64,000 nt of DNA from Trochalopteron elliotii (lineage: Eukaryota > Chordata > Aves > Passeriformes > Leiothrichidae): assembly GCA_024734555.1 (NCBI GenBank), contig JANPWX010000619.1, forward strand, positions 1,810,736 through 1,874,735, given 5' to 3'. How positions within the stretch are numbered: position 1 is the stretch's first letter; every line of letters starts with the position of its first letter. A program made the position numbers and the translations under genes. Below are positions 37,032-48,230 of the stretch, piece after piece. The notes beneath the pieces are model-generated. The model had not been told where the DNA came from, did not search any database, and saw only the letters and a list, made by a program, of their open reading frames with translations.

Positions 37032-40000
37032 ACCTATTTTTTAAAGAAGTTACAGGAATTCTATAAAAATTAAACATTAAAAGGAAGCACACAAACTGCC
37101 AGTTCTGAGAAGTTAGTTAATAAAATACTATTATCCAAATTACACAGCATTTCTGTCCAAAAAAATCTCAAAAAATTATGGTAATAGTGGTAGAAGTTCA
37201 AGGCATTCTATTGCATCTCTTTGGAGGTGCTTTGCTGGTTGTTGCTCATGCTGTATACCATATTGTAGGTTTTTAGTTTAGCTTAGGAAGTTGTAATAAG
37301 CAGGTCTGGGTGTTTTTTTTTTAAGACTAGAAATCTTCTATTATTTTTGTCTTGCATATTGAAAGCATCTTCTAAAGAAACTTGATACTGAGTTATACTG
37401 AAATGAGAGCTGGATCTGCTACTCAGCTCTTTGAATGGGGCATCAAAGAAGTTTTCAGTAAAATTAAGTTCCAAATAAGAAATAAAATTTTATGATGCAT
37501 CCCTTTTATGTTTTGATCCAAGTCATCCAAAATCAACACACCGGATTAACTTTAAACATATGAGTAAGCTCATTACAGGCACCAGGATATTTGCATATTT
37601 TCAAGCTCTGTAAGATTTTTAAAGGCTGTATGTTTCGATCTTTTCACAAGTGTTCTTGCTTTTTCCTGCTTCCTCTGCTATTTCATTAACCTCCAAGTTA
37701 TCCACTGTGTTGGTTTTAGCTTTCCCAGTGTGAAGGCTTATATTGATTTTCAGCCATTGCAAATTTATATCTTTATATGTACCCTGGACTCTAACTATAA
37801 AAATAACTTAATTATAAAAGTCTAAATAATTTCTTGTTTTAACAAACCTAGATTGATGTCCTTATTATGTATAAAAGAACAATAATTTGAGTACTTGTGC
37901 TATTTTAGCTGCACTTGATTCTGCTTTAAGTAGAATGCCTCACAGTAAGCAATAGTTTTATCACTTAAAAACCAAATCCCATTGATTTAATTTGATTATG
38001 TGTAGTAAGAGTTTCAGGAACTAAAGAGAGACTTGAAGGGAGAGTTCACAGCTACAGAATCAGTACTTGTCTTTTCCAGTTTTATTGATATTTTAACAGC
38101 TTGGATGTAGTAGAGAGTGCTTTTTCAGATTGGTCAGTGAAATGGGGAGGAGGAGTATCATCCTAGCATTTTTTTAAAGTGCAACAGAAAATGGTAAGTT
38201 TTTTATCACAAAATTCAGGTGAAGAGTTGTGATCAAGTAAAGCAAAATGAAAATGAGGTGGTTTAGCAGTGTAATAAACAAGAAAACTTCAACAGCCTTC
38301 TCCTGAAAATCTTCATTTGAAAGCCGGTTCCTGCACATGTTCTAATAGGGTTATTTACATTAAAACCCCATTAGAAAATATGGAGCTCACTGGGTGTGTA
38401 CTGATAACCTACTTAAGAATGTATTTTACATGTATGCTAAAAGGCAGAGGAAATAATTCCAGTTGTCCAAGGGCAGAAACATTTTCTTTAGGCCTCTGAA
38501 TTTCATTGGAATCATCAATAGTCTTCATGTTCTTCACTTGCTTGAAAATCTGAGCCGATCCAGTTGTAAAAGCCACACTGGTTTATGACCAGGAGCTAAA
38601 AAAAACCACAGGTCTCCTGACTTTAGCAAAAGATGAATTCAGTATGACTGAGGATACTCACTGACTAGAAAGAACACAGGAGTCTTGCTTTTCTTGGGGA
38701 AGTATAAGATGATGCTGTAGACTGCTGGTTGAGTAGGAATGGTTGGACAGATGTTTCTTAAGAACAATTTGTCATTGTTCTAGAAGTGGAAGGCTTAAGG
38801 TATTGAATCAGCATACAGCATGTAAGTTATTTTGGCAGTTGTTTTTTGGTCAGGTTTGTAGTGATGCAGTAGGGGTCCAGGAGACTATAAAATATTTTAG
38901 CTAACATCAGAGGCTTCAGAAAGAGATGTTTTTTGTATCCCATGAAGAGTGTTTTCCCTGTCATCACATTTGCATTGTTTTGTCTTGTTTGCTTTAACCA
39001 GGACTCATTTATTCTCTCAATAGTGTTGTGTTTCTATCCAGAGACTGAACTTTGTTATACAGTGGACAAACAGGACAGTGCCTATGTGCAATACAGTAAA
39101 TAATGTGAAATGAGTGTTACCTGATACTTGTGTTTTCCCAGGGTACATTTTTCTCTTTTGTTGATACAGCATTTCTGTTGCTTAGGTTGGTAAATCTTCG
39201 GGGGGGTAAGGGCTATGAAAGTGAGCTGTTGTTAACATGTCATTTTCCACACAAATTATTCCAGCACAAATTTCAGAAAAAACTGTTTGGAGCCCCTCCG
39301 TAGGCTTTGTCTTGTCAGATATTTAGGACATGGTATTTCTTTCTGACTGGTGTTGCTGAATGTTGCCAAGAGGTGTAAGAGTGTGTGACACTCTTGTAGG
39401 AGTAGTAGTCCCTTAATGTAGCTGGAGTTGTCATAAAAACCTTTGATATGGTGATCTGAAAATAAAGGAAACACCTATCTGCTTGAAGTCCACCTGAGCA
39501 GGTAGAAAGCCAGGCAACCTGCTAAAAGTATGGGCCCTCCTGGCTGTACCTGTTCAGCTTTTGACAGGCACGCTTGAATTTACACAGCCAGATGGTTTGA
39601 GCCAATTGTATTTCATGGGGTTTATAAAGGCAGAGCTCAAGTGTAAGCCCATTTACGATTTGGGCCAGGTTTACAGGCCTGAAGCAGTGTGACTTTTCAG
39701 ACTTGACCACAGTGTGGACCACTTTGGAAGTTGATAGCATTCTATTGAATTACAAACTAATGTAATGAGATGAAAATATATGATTTAGCCTTTGAGACCA
39801 TATCCCAGGCACGTTTAACTAGAAGGTGATTCAATGTGTTGTGTATGAGATGTGCAGACAAAATGTAACCTTATATGCAAGGAAAATTATGTTAGAGAAA
39901 TAGGGAAAAGGAGAGTGGGTTCTTGGTCACTGAAACATTGACAAAGATAAGGAAGGATGACTTTGTTCCGAAGGGTAAGGAAAGATGCGGTGAAGCTAGG

Positions 40001-40094
40001 AAAAGGGCCTATTACACTCTTAAGACTGAAAGAAAGATAAGTATGCCACTGAGACAACTATTTAGAAAAAAAAAGACAACAGATTTGTTTTAGA

Positions 40095-40325
40095 AAGAAG
40101 AGAAGTAGCTCGAGGGTGTAAGCATTAGACTGGAATTGAAGAGATATGACTTTGTACCTAGTTCTTGAATGACCTTGGACAAATCTGTTAATCTGTCCTT
40201 GTCTTGGTCTCTGTCAGTAAATGTGGATAATAATATTTCAGTAACCCTCAATGAAATTATGAGAATACATTCATCTGTAGTTGAGGTACTTTGCTACTAT
40301 TACTACGGGGTCATGTAAGTGCTGA
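40095..40325 (+). mobile_element. Ancient MIR-like CORE-SINE
   Basis: The order of motifs follows the MIR/CORE-SINE plan. A tRNA-derived head (GTGTAAGCATTAGACTGGAA near 40119) is followed by TGACCTTGGACAAATCTGTT near 40170, the counterpart of TGACCTTGGGCAAGT. Next come GTCTCTGTCAGTAAATGTGG near 40207 (counterpart of CTCATCTGTAAAATGGGG) and ATAATAATA, then a stretch like ATTATGAGAATACAT (40256-40270). Such elements were active in early amniotes and survive in birds only as relics. Similarity is at the level expected of very old copies, and exact ends are uncertain. This copy may persist by chance or because it was co-opted as regulatory DNA. Confidence 0.72.
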
Positions 40326-40682
40326 TGTGGACAGGTTAGCCAATCACAGAGAAAGAAATTAAACCTGCAGACTAGGATGGAAGAGATAAAAGTCTCGTAG
40401 GAGAACTTACTGTGAGTGCTGAAAAGGTTTTGTTTTGACACAACAGAACAACTCTTTTTTTACTCTTCTATTCAGCTCTTAAACTGCCTGGAAGTAATAA
40501 ATCTTTTAACTATCTGGGCACATCAAGGATAATTTAAGAAGAATTTAGGTAATTTTTTTCTAGGAATTAAAAAGTTTTGTTTCCTTTCTTACCTCAAGAT
40601 ATTGTGTCATACTCTTACTGTTGAGTGTTTTGTGGGGTTTAATGACAATTTTATGTCTGGTTGACTTGGTCTGAATTTAATA
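40326..40682. other. Short non-coding spacer
   Basis: AT-rich unique sequence between the SINE relic and a CR1 tail remnant, with no recognised feature. Confidence 0.5.
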
Positions 40683-40760
40683 CTGACCCTGCTTGGAGCA
40701 GATTGGAATAGTTGACCACCATAGTCCCATCCAACCTGAATGGTTGCTGCAATTCCATAA
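40683..40760 (+). mobile_element. CR1 3'-terminal remnant
   Basis: CCTGCTTGGAGCAGATTGGA (from 40688) and the continuation to CCCATCCAACCTGAATGG (from 40726) match the end of CR1 elements, which typically read like a gap-free series of TTGGA, CTAGATGACC, TCCAACCT and GATTCTGTGA. Only about 80 bp remains and the tail repeat is blurred, so this is a small old CR1 3' end on the plus strand. Confidence 0.65.
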
Positions 40761-40947
40761 AGGGATGAAAAATGTCTATTCTCTAATTACAGTTGTCATG
40801 TGCAACCTTCCTGATTCCCATCTCATTTGCTCTAATGTCTGTGCATAACTTTAACAGTGCATTTCACGTGGATTCTCATTCCGAGATTTGAATAGCATTC
40901 CTAGTGCTACTGCTGGCCCTAAGAGGAAACCAGCTTCTGACATACAG

Positions 40948-40952
40948 GCTGA
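40948..40952. repeat. Left target-site duplication GCTGA
   Basis: The 5-bp GCTGA immediately left of the LTR is repeated exactly at 41884-41888 immediately right of it. A 5-bp duplication is what many avian ERVL-type integrases leave. Confidence 0.8.
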
Positions 40953-41883
40953 TGTTCTGGTTGCAAAGAGGGGTTGAAGCTGAGTGCTACATGCCAGTGG
41001 CCAGGCTGCTGTTCTGTATCTTCAGGCGTCACTGGGGCCGAGGTTCTGGAGGGAGATAAGGTGAGTACAGCCCCAGAATTTCAGCAGTTTGTTTCTCTCT
41101 CTTCCTCGGAGAAGTTGCTAGGACCAGCCCCTGTGTACCCTGCCCTCTCTCTCCACTGCCCATACTTTCCTGCTCCCAGAGAACATAGCTCTGAAAGTGG
41201 CAAACACTGTTGGGTCACGAATGCAGCCCCAAGATGAGAAAAAAGCAGCAAAAAGGCCTGAGCCCATCAGTGTGCAGGCCCCACTCTGAGAAAAGTGGTG
41301 CGCCCAAGCCCAGTGGAGCACACGCCCCGCAGCACTGGCTGAGAGGAGGCAGCACCAGGGGGACAGAGGAGCAGCAGACTGAAGTGTGAGGAAAAGAGGT
41401 GAGCCGAATACTGCAGGCCAGAGCCAAGCACAGCCGTCTGGAAAAAGGCGGCCGTTGTGGCACAGACAATCTAGCTTTCATGATAGACAATCTAGCTTTC
41501 ATGATTTTGTCCATCGTTGTTTTTTGCATTGTCTCAGGCTGAGGAACAGGCAGCACTAGCCATGGGAGCACTGCCATCTTGCCTTTTACCTGGTGGCTGT
41601 GTGGTGCAACCTCAGGGGAGCATCCATCATCTTGTCTTTGTCCCAGAGGCCATGTGGCACTACATCAAGGTGGTGAACACCTTTTGTGTGTAAAGCACCT
41701 CCTCTTTTTGTATACTTTTGTTATTAATGCTACTGTTGTCACTGTGTGTTTCTTATTCAATTGCTGTTTGCTTTTAGTAAATCATCATCTCAACCCGCCT
41801 TTGTCTCACTCTTGCTAGAAGTGCCAGGGGGAAGGGAGTGGCTTATTTGGACTTTGATTTCTGGCTGGTGTTAAACCATCACA
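40953..41883 (-). mobile_element. Solo LTR with intact 5-bp target-site duplication
   Basis: On the minus strand the element starts TGTGATGGTTTAACACCAGC at 41883 and ends in ACCAGAACA at 40953, so it has TG...CA ends and is 931 bp long. It is bounded by the same pentamer GCTGA on each side (40948-40952 and 41884-41888). That fixes both edges and shows it inserted and recombined to a solo LTR without loss of flanks. It is GC-rich relative to the neighbourhood and includes a perfect 21-bp tandem duplication (41464-41505). No retroviral coding region is present. The start resembles, but the body differs from, the LTR at 17.5 kb, so it belongs to a different family. Frames at 40974-41818 are LTR content, not genes. 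Confidence 0.88.
41464..41505. repeat. Perfect 21-bp tandem duplication within the LTR
   Basis: Two identical 21-bp copies (41464-41484 and 41485-41505), each beginning AGACAATCTAGC, lie head to tail inside the minus-strand LTR. They could be a duplicated enhancer unit, as is common in LTR U3 regions, or a slippage event private to this copy. Confidence 0.9.
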
Positions 41884-41888
41884 GCTGA
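41884..41888. repeat. Right target-site duplication GCTGA
   Basis: This exact copy of 40948-40952 abuts the 5' end of the minus-strand LTR. Confidence 0.8.
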
Positions 41889-44800
41889 ATAGATCACCAG
41901 GCTCATGTTAACCACTGTTAAGTGAGGGTATCTTTGATATGTAGTACAAGAAGATATGTGATTTTGTAAATGTTATTTGCTGATATTTTATTTCCTAAAT
42001 GCTATTCTCCATAGCTGTTTTTGACATCAGCAATGTATTTTCTGTTCCAGTATAGAATTGCCTCTCTTCAGCGATAATCTCTGCTGGAGACAGTCTCCTC
42101 AGGTATTTCCTTGGTAGTCCTCTAAACAGTCCATGAGATACTTATAGTTTTGGGAAGGGAAGCAGTGGTCTCTACTAGTGTATCGTTTTCCCCCAAAGGG
42201 AATTATTTTTCTCTTCACAGTACAGAAAACTCACTGAGCTGCACTGTTCCTGAAAGGAAATGGGTTAACTCCACAATACCAAGCTTTATGTAGGATTAGT
42301 AGACAAGTAAAATGCATACATTTTAAAACCAGTAAGAACTTTTAAGCAGAAAATGGGTAATTTCTGGTGTTGAAATAGTACAGATTTTAATCAAGTAAAA
42401 GTCCTATTATTTAACTTGTTTGTGAAGCAGAAGCCATCTGAAATCCTAGCGACAAAAACAGAGGTCAGCAGATGATTGCTTCATCATTTTCTGTTTGTTA
42501 GTTCAGTATGTCCCATTATGAAATACTGGTTTTAAGCTCTTTTCTGAGTAAGTGTGTGGGAATGATACAGTCCCCTGCTGAAAGGAGAATAATCCTATGA
42601 AACATCTCAAAAGAGCCCTGACACAGCTGAATGGTTTCAGGAAGGTGTTGAGAAAAGTCTTAGTTTTAAAGTTGTTTAGGTGGGTGCATGAGCTAAGCAA
42701 AGGGTGCCGTCGTGGACCCCAACTTACACCTACAGAATGGTTAACAGAACCTACTCATTGCTCATATATTTTGATCTTGAGACTTTTAATCTTTTGAGAC
42801 TTTTTATGTTTACTTGAAATATCTTTATATACTTATTTTTTAAAATTTAGTTTTATGAACCTACTGAAATGGTGTCATATAGATGTTCACAAAATACAAG
42901 AAACAAATGTTTCTATAGGAAATTAAAACAAATCAGCCCAATGGAACCCCACGCAAACTCACGTGCTTCAGTATACCTAAACATGAAAAGCAATATTGCA
43001 CATCTTTTAGCATTTTCAAAAACTGTGGTATTTCAATGACCCAAAAATTTACAGTCTTTTCCTGTGAGGAACTTGAGGAAACTATTGCAGCTAACTCTAG
43101 TCCTCAGTATTCAGTAAAGCAACAGCTGTTTCAAGTCCAATCACTCTTTTGGGAGAACTGCCTCTGAAATTCTTTTGTTTAAGCATACAGTGTATGTACA
43201 TCTTGCTCAAATCTTAGGCAAAGGTTAAAGTACTATTATTCTGGTGATTTAGAGGGGAGCTCCTTTTCTTGTAGTAACAGAGTTAGGAAACTACAGTGCC
43301 AAGTCTAATCTTGGGACTACAAAATTTCATGAGACATAGGGTGTTTTTCAAGAATACCTCGATCTTTTAGCAAGCTATGCTGATTTTGAGTGTGTGTTCC
43401 TGTAATATATGTGGATTAACAGAAATCTCTTAAGCTTAAGGGTTTTTTGGGAAAAACACTGTTAAAGTTCATCAGAAATATCTATCATGTTTTTTCTCAG
43501 CCTCTAAAAGAAAGGTAAGGAAGATAAAGTTTAGGGAGAAGGAAGATAATTTTTATTTCTAAGAGAATTACTGAAAAATAGGATGGATCTGAAGGCAGAT
43601 TAGACTGCAGCATGGGGCTGGAATTTGACAGGAGTCTTGGCATAAACAGGGTTGAGTTTTGCATTCAGAGTACAATGGAAGTAGGAATTGGTTAATATAC
43701 TGAAAACAGAAAATGAAAATGGGACCTAGGAATGGCTAGAGAATTGGCTTAGGACCACTTTCCTAAGAGGTGGTAAGCAGTGACCAGAATGATGCAAATA
43801 TAAAAGTCTTTTAAATTTGCAGTGAAAAAGATGCAGAAAATACCTTTATTAATGTTTGTGTGAAACCCTGAATAGCATTCTATGATAACAATGAACAATG
43901 TGTTCATTAACATGCACATCGCTGAACAAACAGCTATTCAGAGTGAGCTCATGCTGTCACAAAGACCGTGTTCTGCATGGGAACCTCATGGTTTCAACAG
44001 CTTCCTGGGCAGCCAAGCTTGGCAGAGTTTGACTTTTTACACCTGTTTAGTTGCAGAGTTATTTGGAAATGAAAAATCTAATGGCAAACAGCAGAAAGCT
44101 AGAGAGAGTGAAAGGGGGTTTGAAAATCTGGACAACAGCTCATTGCATCTCTGTTTTATTCACTGTACTAGTTCTGGAGTGTTCTCTTGCTTCCTCCATA
44201 GCATTGCTATGCATTTGTTTTGCGGAGTTAGAGGTATCTCACTGGTGAATGCAGTAATCTCCTCCTCTTGCTTTTCCCCTTGGCCTTGCCATGCAGGGTA
44301 TTTTATCATCCGTGATAGATACCATGCTTCTAGGCTTTGAGTTACAAGACTTGTGGTGAAAAGGACTACCCTGTCCCAAGCACAGTGCCATTAGTGTGTG
44401 CTACCCAGCCTGGTGGGGCTTGTTTGTGTTGTGCACAAAGGTAGGTTGTGTTTGCCCTTCCTTTTAGCTTGGACATCCCAACTGTAAGTGCCTGTCCTAC
44501 TGAGGCAAGCTAGATGTTTTACTGCAGGTTTCAACATATGCATTTTTAACTTGGTTTTTGCTAACTTGCAGGAATATACCAGAGAGGGTAAAGAGGAGTG
44601 AATGGTGTGGATCTATTCCATGTTTTAGATGGTATGTTCAGATTAATTGCTCTCAGGCTGGCTTTGCTAACAAGTTGATGTCCAGTACAGTGAAGTCAAT
44701 GTAAAATCCTCAGTTATGCGAGTGAACTCTGATCAGCCTTCTGAATGTCTTGTTTTTAAAGTTATGTGCAATCAAAGATTCAGAAATAAAACTCTGAACA

Positions 44801-46659
44801 CTAGTTAGGGATTCAGGATAGCATACATTAAAATATGAAAATTGCAAGATATCCCAACAGAAATAATATTCTGAGGGTTTTCCCTTTTTTGAAGGGCTGA
44901 GGGGCTAGGCTTGCTTTTTTTTTTTCCTATAGAACAGTGCCATAGCACAGAGGCTTCGATTAAGAGCTTTTATGCTCTTTCCTTTTCTAGTGTAATTTTA
45001 AAGTCTCTCTCTGTTCTTATATTTTGCCATAAGAACCCCACATCATGAAAAAGATCCTGTTGTGTGTCTGTAACTGTATCACACCTCTTCAGCTGTAGAA
45101 GAACTTTGCCAGTGAAAAGTAGAACTGTGCAACAAGCTCATTGGGGAAATACATGTCTTCTGTGTTCATTAGCCCTAATCATTGCTCTGATTTTTGAAAC
45201 TGTCAAGGCATATAATAAATTTCATTTCATAGAAGTTTTGCTGTCTGCCAAAGTAGAATTGTTTAAGGTTCCATAAGCATACAAAGCATCTTAATAAGCA
45301 TACCTGCAGAATGTAACAGCTTTCCAGTTTCCTTGAAATTAGAGAATGTCGTACAAATGCCCTTAAATTATGAAGTTCAATTGCCAAAATAACATTCATC
45401 CAGCTTGATGACCAGATATTTCATTAAACTCCCACTGCACAGAGGTTATCTACTAATATCCAGAAGTGAGTACATTAGTGTCTAGGGATAGATGTAGACA
45501 AGCAAAAGACAATAAATGGATTGAAGCAAACACATGCAGTCCCCTGGAGGGCTGGAGTAGTTAACAGCTGGAGGAGGGCCTGGATATAGAGGTGAATATT
45601 GAAACATTTGATATTGAAGCAGATAAAATTAAGTTGAATCAAGTGTGCAGATGATGAAGGTGTGAGTTTCAGTGTTCGTGCCTAAATTGAATAATGTCAG
45701 AAAAGAAAGCTGTGATTTAATAAAGATTTATTTTTTAAAGTTACCTTGACACCCTCAACTACATGAGATGCATTCAGCTTGTCAGTGTAGCATGAACATT
45801 TATAAGCAATTATTATGAGATTAATGGCTGAATTTCTCCAACCGTGTCGTTGCTTTTCTGTTTAATGATAGAACAGAAGTTAATGAAAAATGCAGAGTTT
45901 TGACATATTGTGTATAAAATATGTCAGTTTGGGAGATGGGAATTAAGCACAGTTTTCCTTTGAATCTATTGTGGTTATTGTTGGCAAGAAGAACTTAGTA
46001 GCTATGGGATGGTATTGTAGAACACAGCTAGCAGTGAGATTCAGAAGTCATGAATTTGGAAAAACTGCTCTTAACTCTGAGAGATATGCTTATATATTTG
46101 TCTCTACAGTGCTAAATGCTTTAAAAATATACAATATACAACATATAATTTCCTTTTCCTCTCTTTTTGAAACACTTACATGTTCTTGATATATAGGTAT
46201 GTAGAACTTTTTCTGTAAGTGTATAGAAAAAAGTTAGAATGCATAAATCCTGCATCATCATTGCTAGGAGTTATAGGAACATTTGTGAATCATCTTCATC
46301 TAAAAAGATGTCTTTGCGATTTCAACATATCTCAAAATCTGAAATCATACCATTTTCCACAGCTACTGCTTGAATGCTGGGGTTGTAGTGAATCTTCAGG
46401 CTCCAGGCCAGAGCAAATGACAGCACTCTTAGCTGACTTTCTTGGTTTTATGTACCAGGTTTATGGTGTATCTTGTGCAGATATCTCCAGTGTGGTTTGT
46501 GGGGTTACTGGTTAGACAAAACCACACACCATATATGGATTTTTCGTTTGAAACGCTTGTGCACCAACTGTAACTTCTGGAGAAATCTGTGCTGTATTCA
46601 GGGCACAAGGAGAATGTGAAGAGTTTTCTTGTTATTTTAAGTTGACCAAAATTACATCA
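41889..46659. other. Non-coding stretch with one member of a dispersed repeat
   Basis: No gene is identified. The longest unexplained ATG-initiated frame in the window outside transposons (152 codons, 43882-44340, plus) shows no domain, signal peptide or repeat. Its composition is ordinary, so I regard it as chance. One copy of a dispersed repeat lies at 44405-44472 and is listed separately. Confidence 0.5.
44405..44472 (+). repeat. Dispersed repeat, copy A
   Basis: This 68-bp segment aligns without gaps to 47235-47302 in the same orientation, with about 14 mismatches by eye. The best core is TTTGCCCTTCCTTTTA (44451-44466), identical in both copies. Weaker similarity extends left (ATTAG...) and, after an indel of about 15 bp, right (AACT..AAGTG). 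I do not recognise the family; an old avian interspersed repeat is likely. Confidence 0.7.
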
Positions 46660-47160
46660 GAGGCTAATTGTCACTAAGCATTTAGAGAGAATACATTTTT
46701 TTCAATTAATGTGGATTGATAAGTCTCCAGTATCTCTGAGGATTATTTCAGAGACTTTTTTTTTCTTTTATGCTGACCTTCTGCTATTAACTTGGAGCAA
46801 AGCTTAAAATCAGTATTTAACATTTAATGGAAGGAACAAACTGATTCTGCAGTTTAACTCAACATTTGCAGTAAGATGACTTGTACCCTAATGGCTTGTA
46901 ATTAATTTTTCTGAAAATCATATTTATGATAGTCTGCAGATTCAAGGCTTTATCTAATACATAATGTTCATTTTGAGCCTTTAATTGCACTTAAATTAAA
47001 ATTGGCTTAGCAGGAAGATGAATTGTGGGAATGCATCAAACCACCCAGCATGTCCTGAAGATGTGAGCCTGAAAATGCAATTTGGTGGAGATGTGCAGAA
47101 TCATTTGGAGTTCATTAATTTTTATTGCACAGGTAATTTTACTAAAGTAGGTTATTTTCT
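46660..47160. promoter_or_regulatory. Candidate conserved non-coding block
   Basis: This has the texture of a vertebrate conserved element: no recognisable transposon and no long homopolymer apart from 46757-46763. It includes homeodomain-like cores (GTAATTAA near 46900, TTAATTGCACTTAAATTAAAA near 46980, TTCATTAATTTTTATTGC near 47113) and balanced motifs such as GGGAATGCATCAAACCACCC near 47028. This is inference only and needs alignment. Confidence 0.25.
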
Positions 47161-47234
47161 TTGAAATTTATATTTATGTTTTTGTCAATAGCTGAATATT
47201 GTATTAAGCTATACATCTATTAGAGTTTATTAAG

Positions 47235-47302
47235 CCAGTCTAATGGGGGCTGTTCATATTGTGCAGAGAGGTAATTTGTGTTTGCCCTTCCTTTTAATTT
47301 GG
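47235..47302 (+). repeat. Dispersed repeat, copy B
   Basis: This is the second copy of the segment at 44405-44472, in the same direction and 2,830 bp downstream. It shares CCAG.CT..TGGGG, ATTGTGCA/GTTGTGCA and the 16-bp identical core TTTGCCCTTCCTTTTA (47281-47296). It adjoins the candidate conserved block at 46660-47160. Confidence 0.7.
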
Positions 47303-47599
47303 GAGCTGCATTTAGTTCAGCTGAACTACAAGTGTTCATGCACCCAAAAGAAGTGGAACAGGTGTCACAGGAGGTTTCTGTGTATGCAGTCAAAGAATCC
47401 TGGGAATTTTGATCTTGTAAGCGGTTTTGCTTCTGACCTTCTAAACCTTTTTACTCTGAATAATCTTTTTTTTTTTTCCTTCATGTTGCTGAGGTTCTGA
47501 CCCAGCCACTGGAATGAAGGGTTATTGATGTGTAACTCAGTTTGTGGCTTAATGTGGTGCACTTTGTCCAGCCAGCTTGTAAGTGATCCTTTAAATTGC

Positions 47600-48230
47600 A
47601 GATGCTGCTGAGGTTATACAATTTAATTATAATGTCACTTTACAATTATAAAGAAAAAAATGCCTTTTGCATTGCTTAATGAATACAAATTGTGCACTAG
47701 TTGGAAATACAAAAGAATAAAAATTAACATTTGTCCTTCTTGCCAAAGTATTTACATTTTTACAACCGATAAGTAGTACAATAATTCCGTTACCTATATT
47801 CATTAAACATTTGTGCTTTTCAGTTTGTGATTTGTATACAGTAGTTATTAATAAAATGAAACTGCCAGCATTTGCTGCTTTTGCCCATCCTCTTCTTACC
47901 CTTTTTTATTCCACTGCAGACAGAGTAATTAGAGGTTGAAAATGCTATGTGCAAATGCCTGTTGCAAGGATTAAATTATATAATCGTGGTAATGATTTTC
48001 CTTAAAACTCCTGCTGCCAACAGTAACATTTTTCACTTCACCAGGTTTTTTTGTGCCATTGTATTTTATGAGAAAGTGGAAATATTACTCCGTTCTGACA
48101 ATCTGCTGCAAGTTACTAGTTTGTGGTCAGATTTGATAGAAACCCATATTCATTTAATACTCACCAATCAGAACTTGACAGAGGTATTGCTTATTTTCTC
48201 ATTTCATCACTGAAGCATGCCGGTGTAGTT
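47600..48230. promoter_or_regulatory. Candidate conserved non-coding block
   Basis: This is AT-rich, transposon-free sequence with repeated homeodomain-type cores (ATTTAATTATAATG near 47620, TTACAATTATAAAG near 47640, GAGTAATTAGAGG near 47924) and a POU/Oct-like ATGTGCAAATGC near 47947. An 88-codon frame at 47947-48213 has no known domain. The claim rests on motif texture only. Confidence 0.25.

Larger units (their letters stand above)
27161..40094. other. 13-kb AT-rich desert
   Basis: I found no gene, RNA gene or confidently identifiable transposon in this stretch. It contains simple repeats (33769-33800, 36983-37031), a 27-bp imperfect duplication near 30342-30395 and many A/T homopolymers. 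The longest frames (105 codons at 29105-29422, 83 codons at 30936-31187 and 34262-34513) show no known domain and sit at the length expected by chance. Segments near 29350-29900 have a faint CR1-like flavour, but I cannot establish homology. Confidence 0.5.

Noticed and set aside
27161..40094. CRISPR-like or satellite arrays
   Set aside because: Only microsatellites and two-copy duplications are present. No regularly spaced repeat array exists here or elsewhere in the window.
40974..41818. Several frames of 67-120 codons on both strands
   Set aside because: All fall inside the minus-strand solo LTR, and both strands are open because of its base composition.
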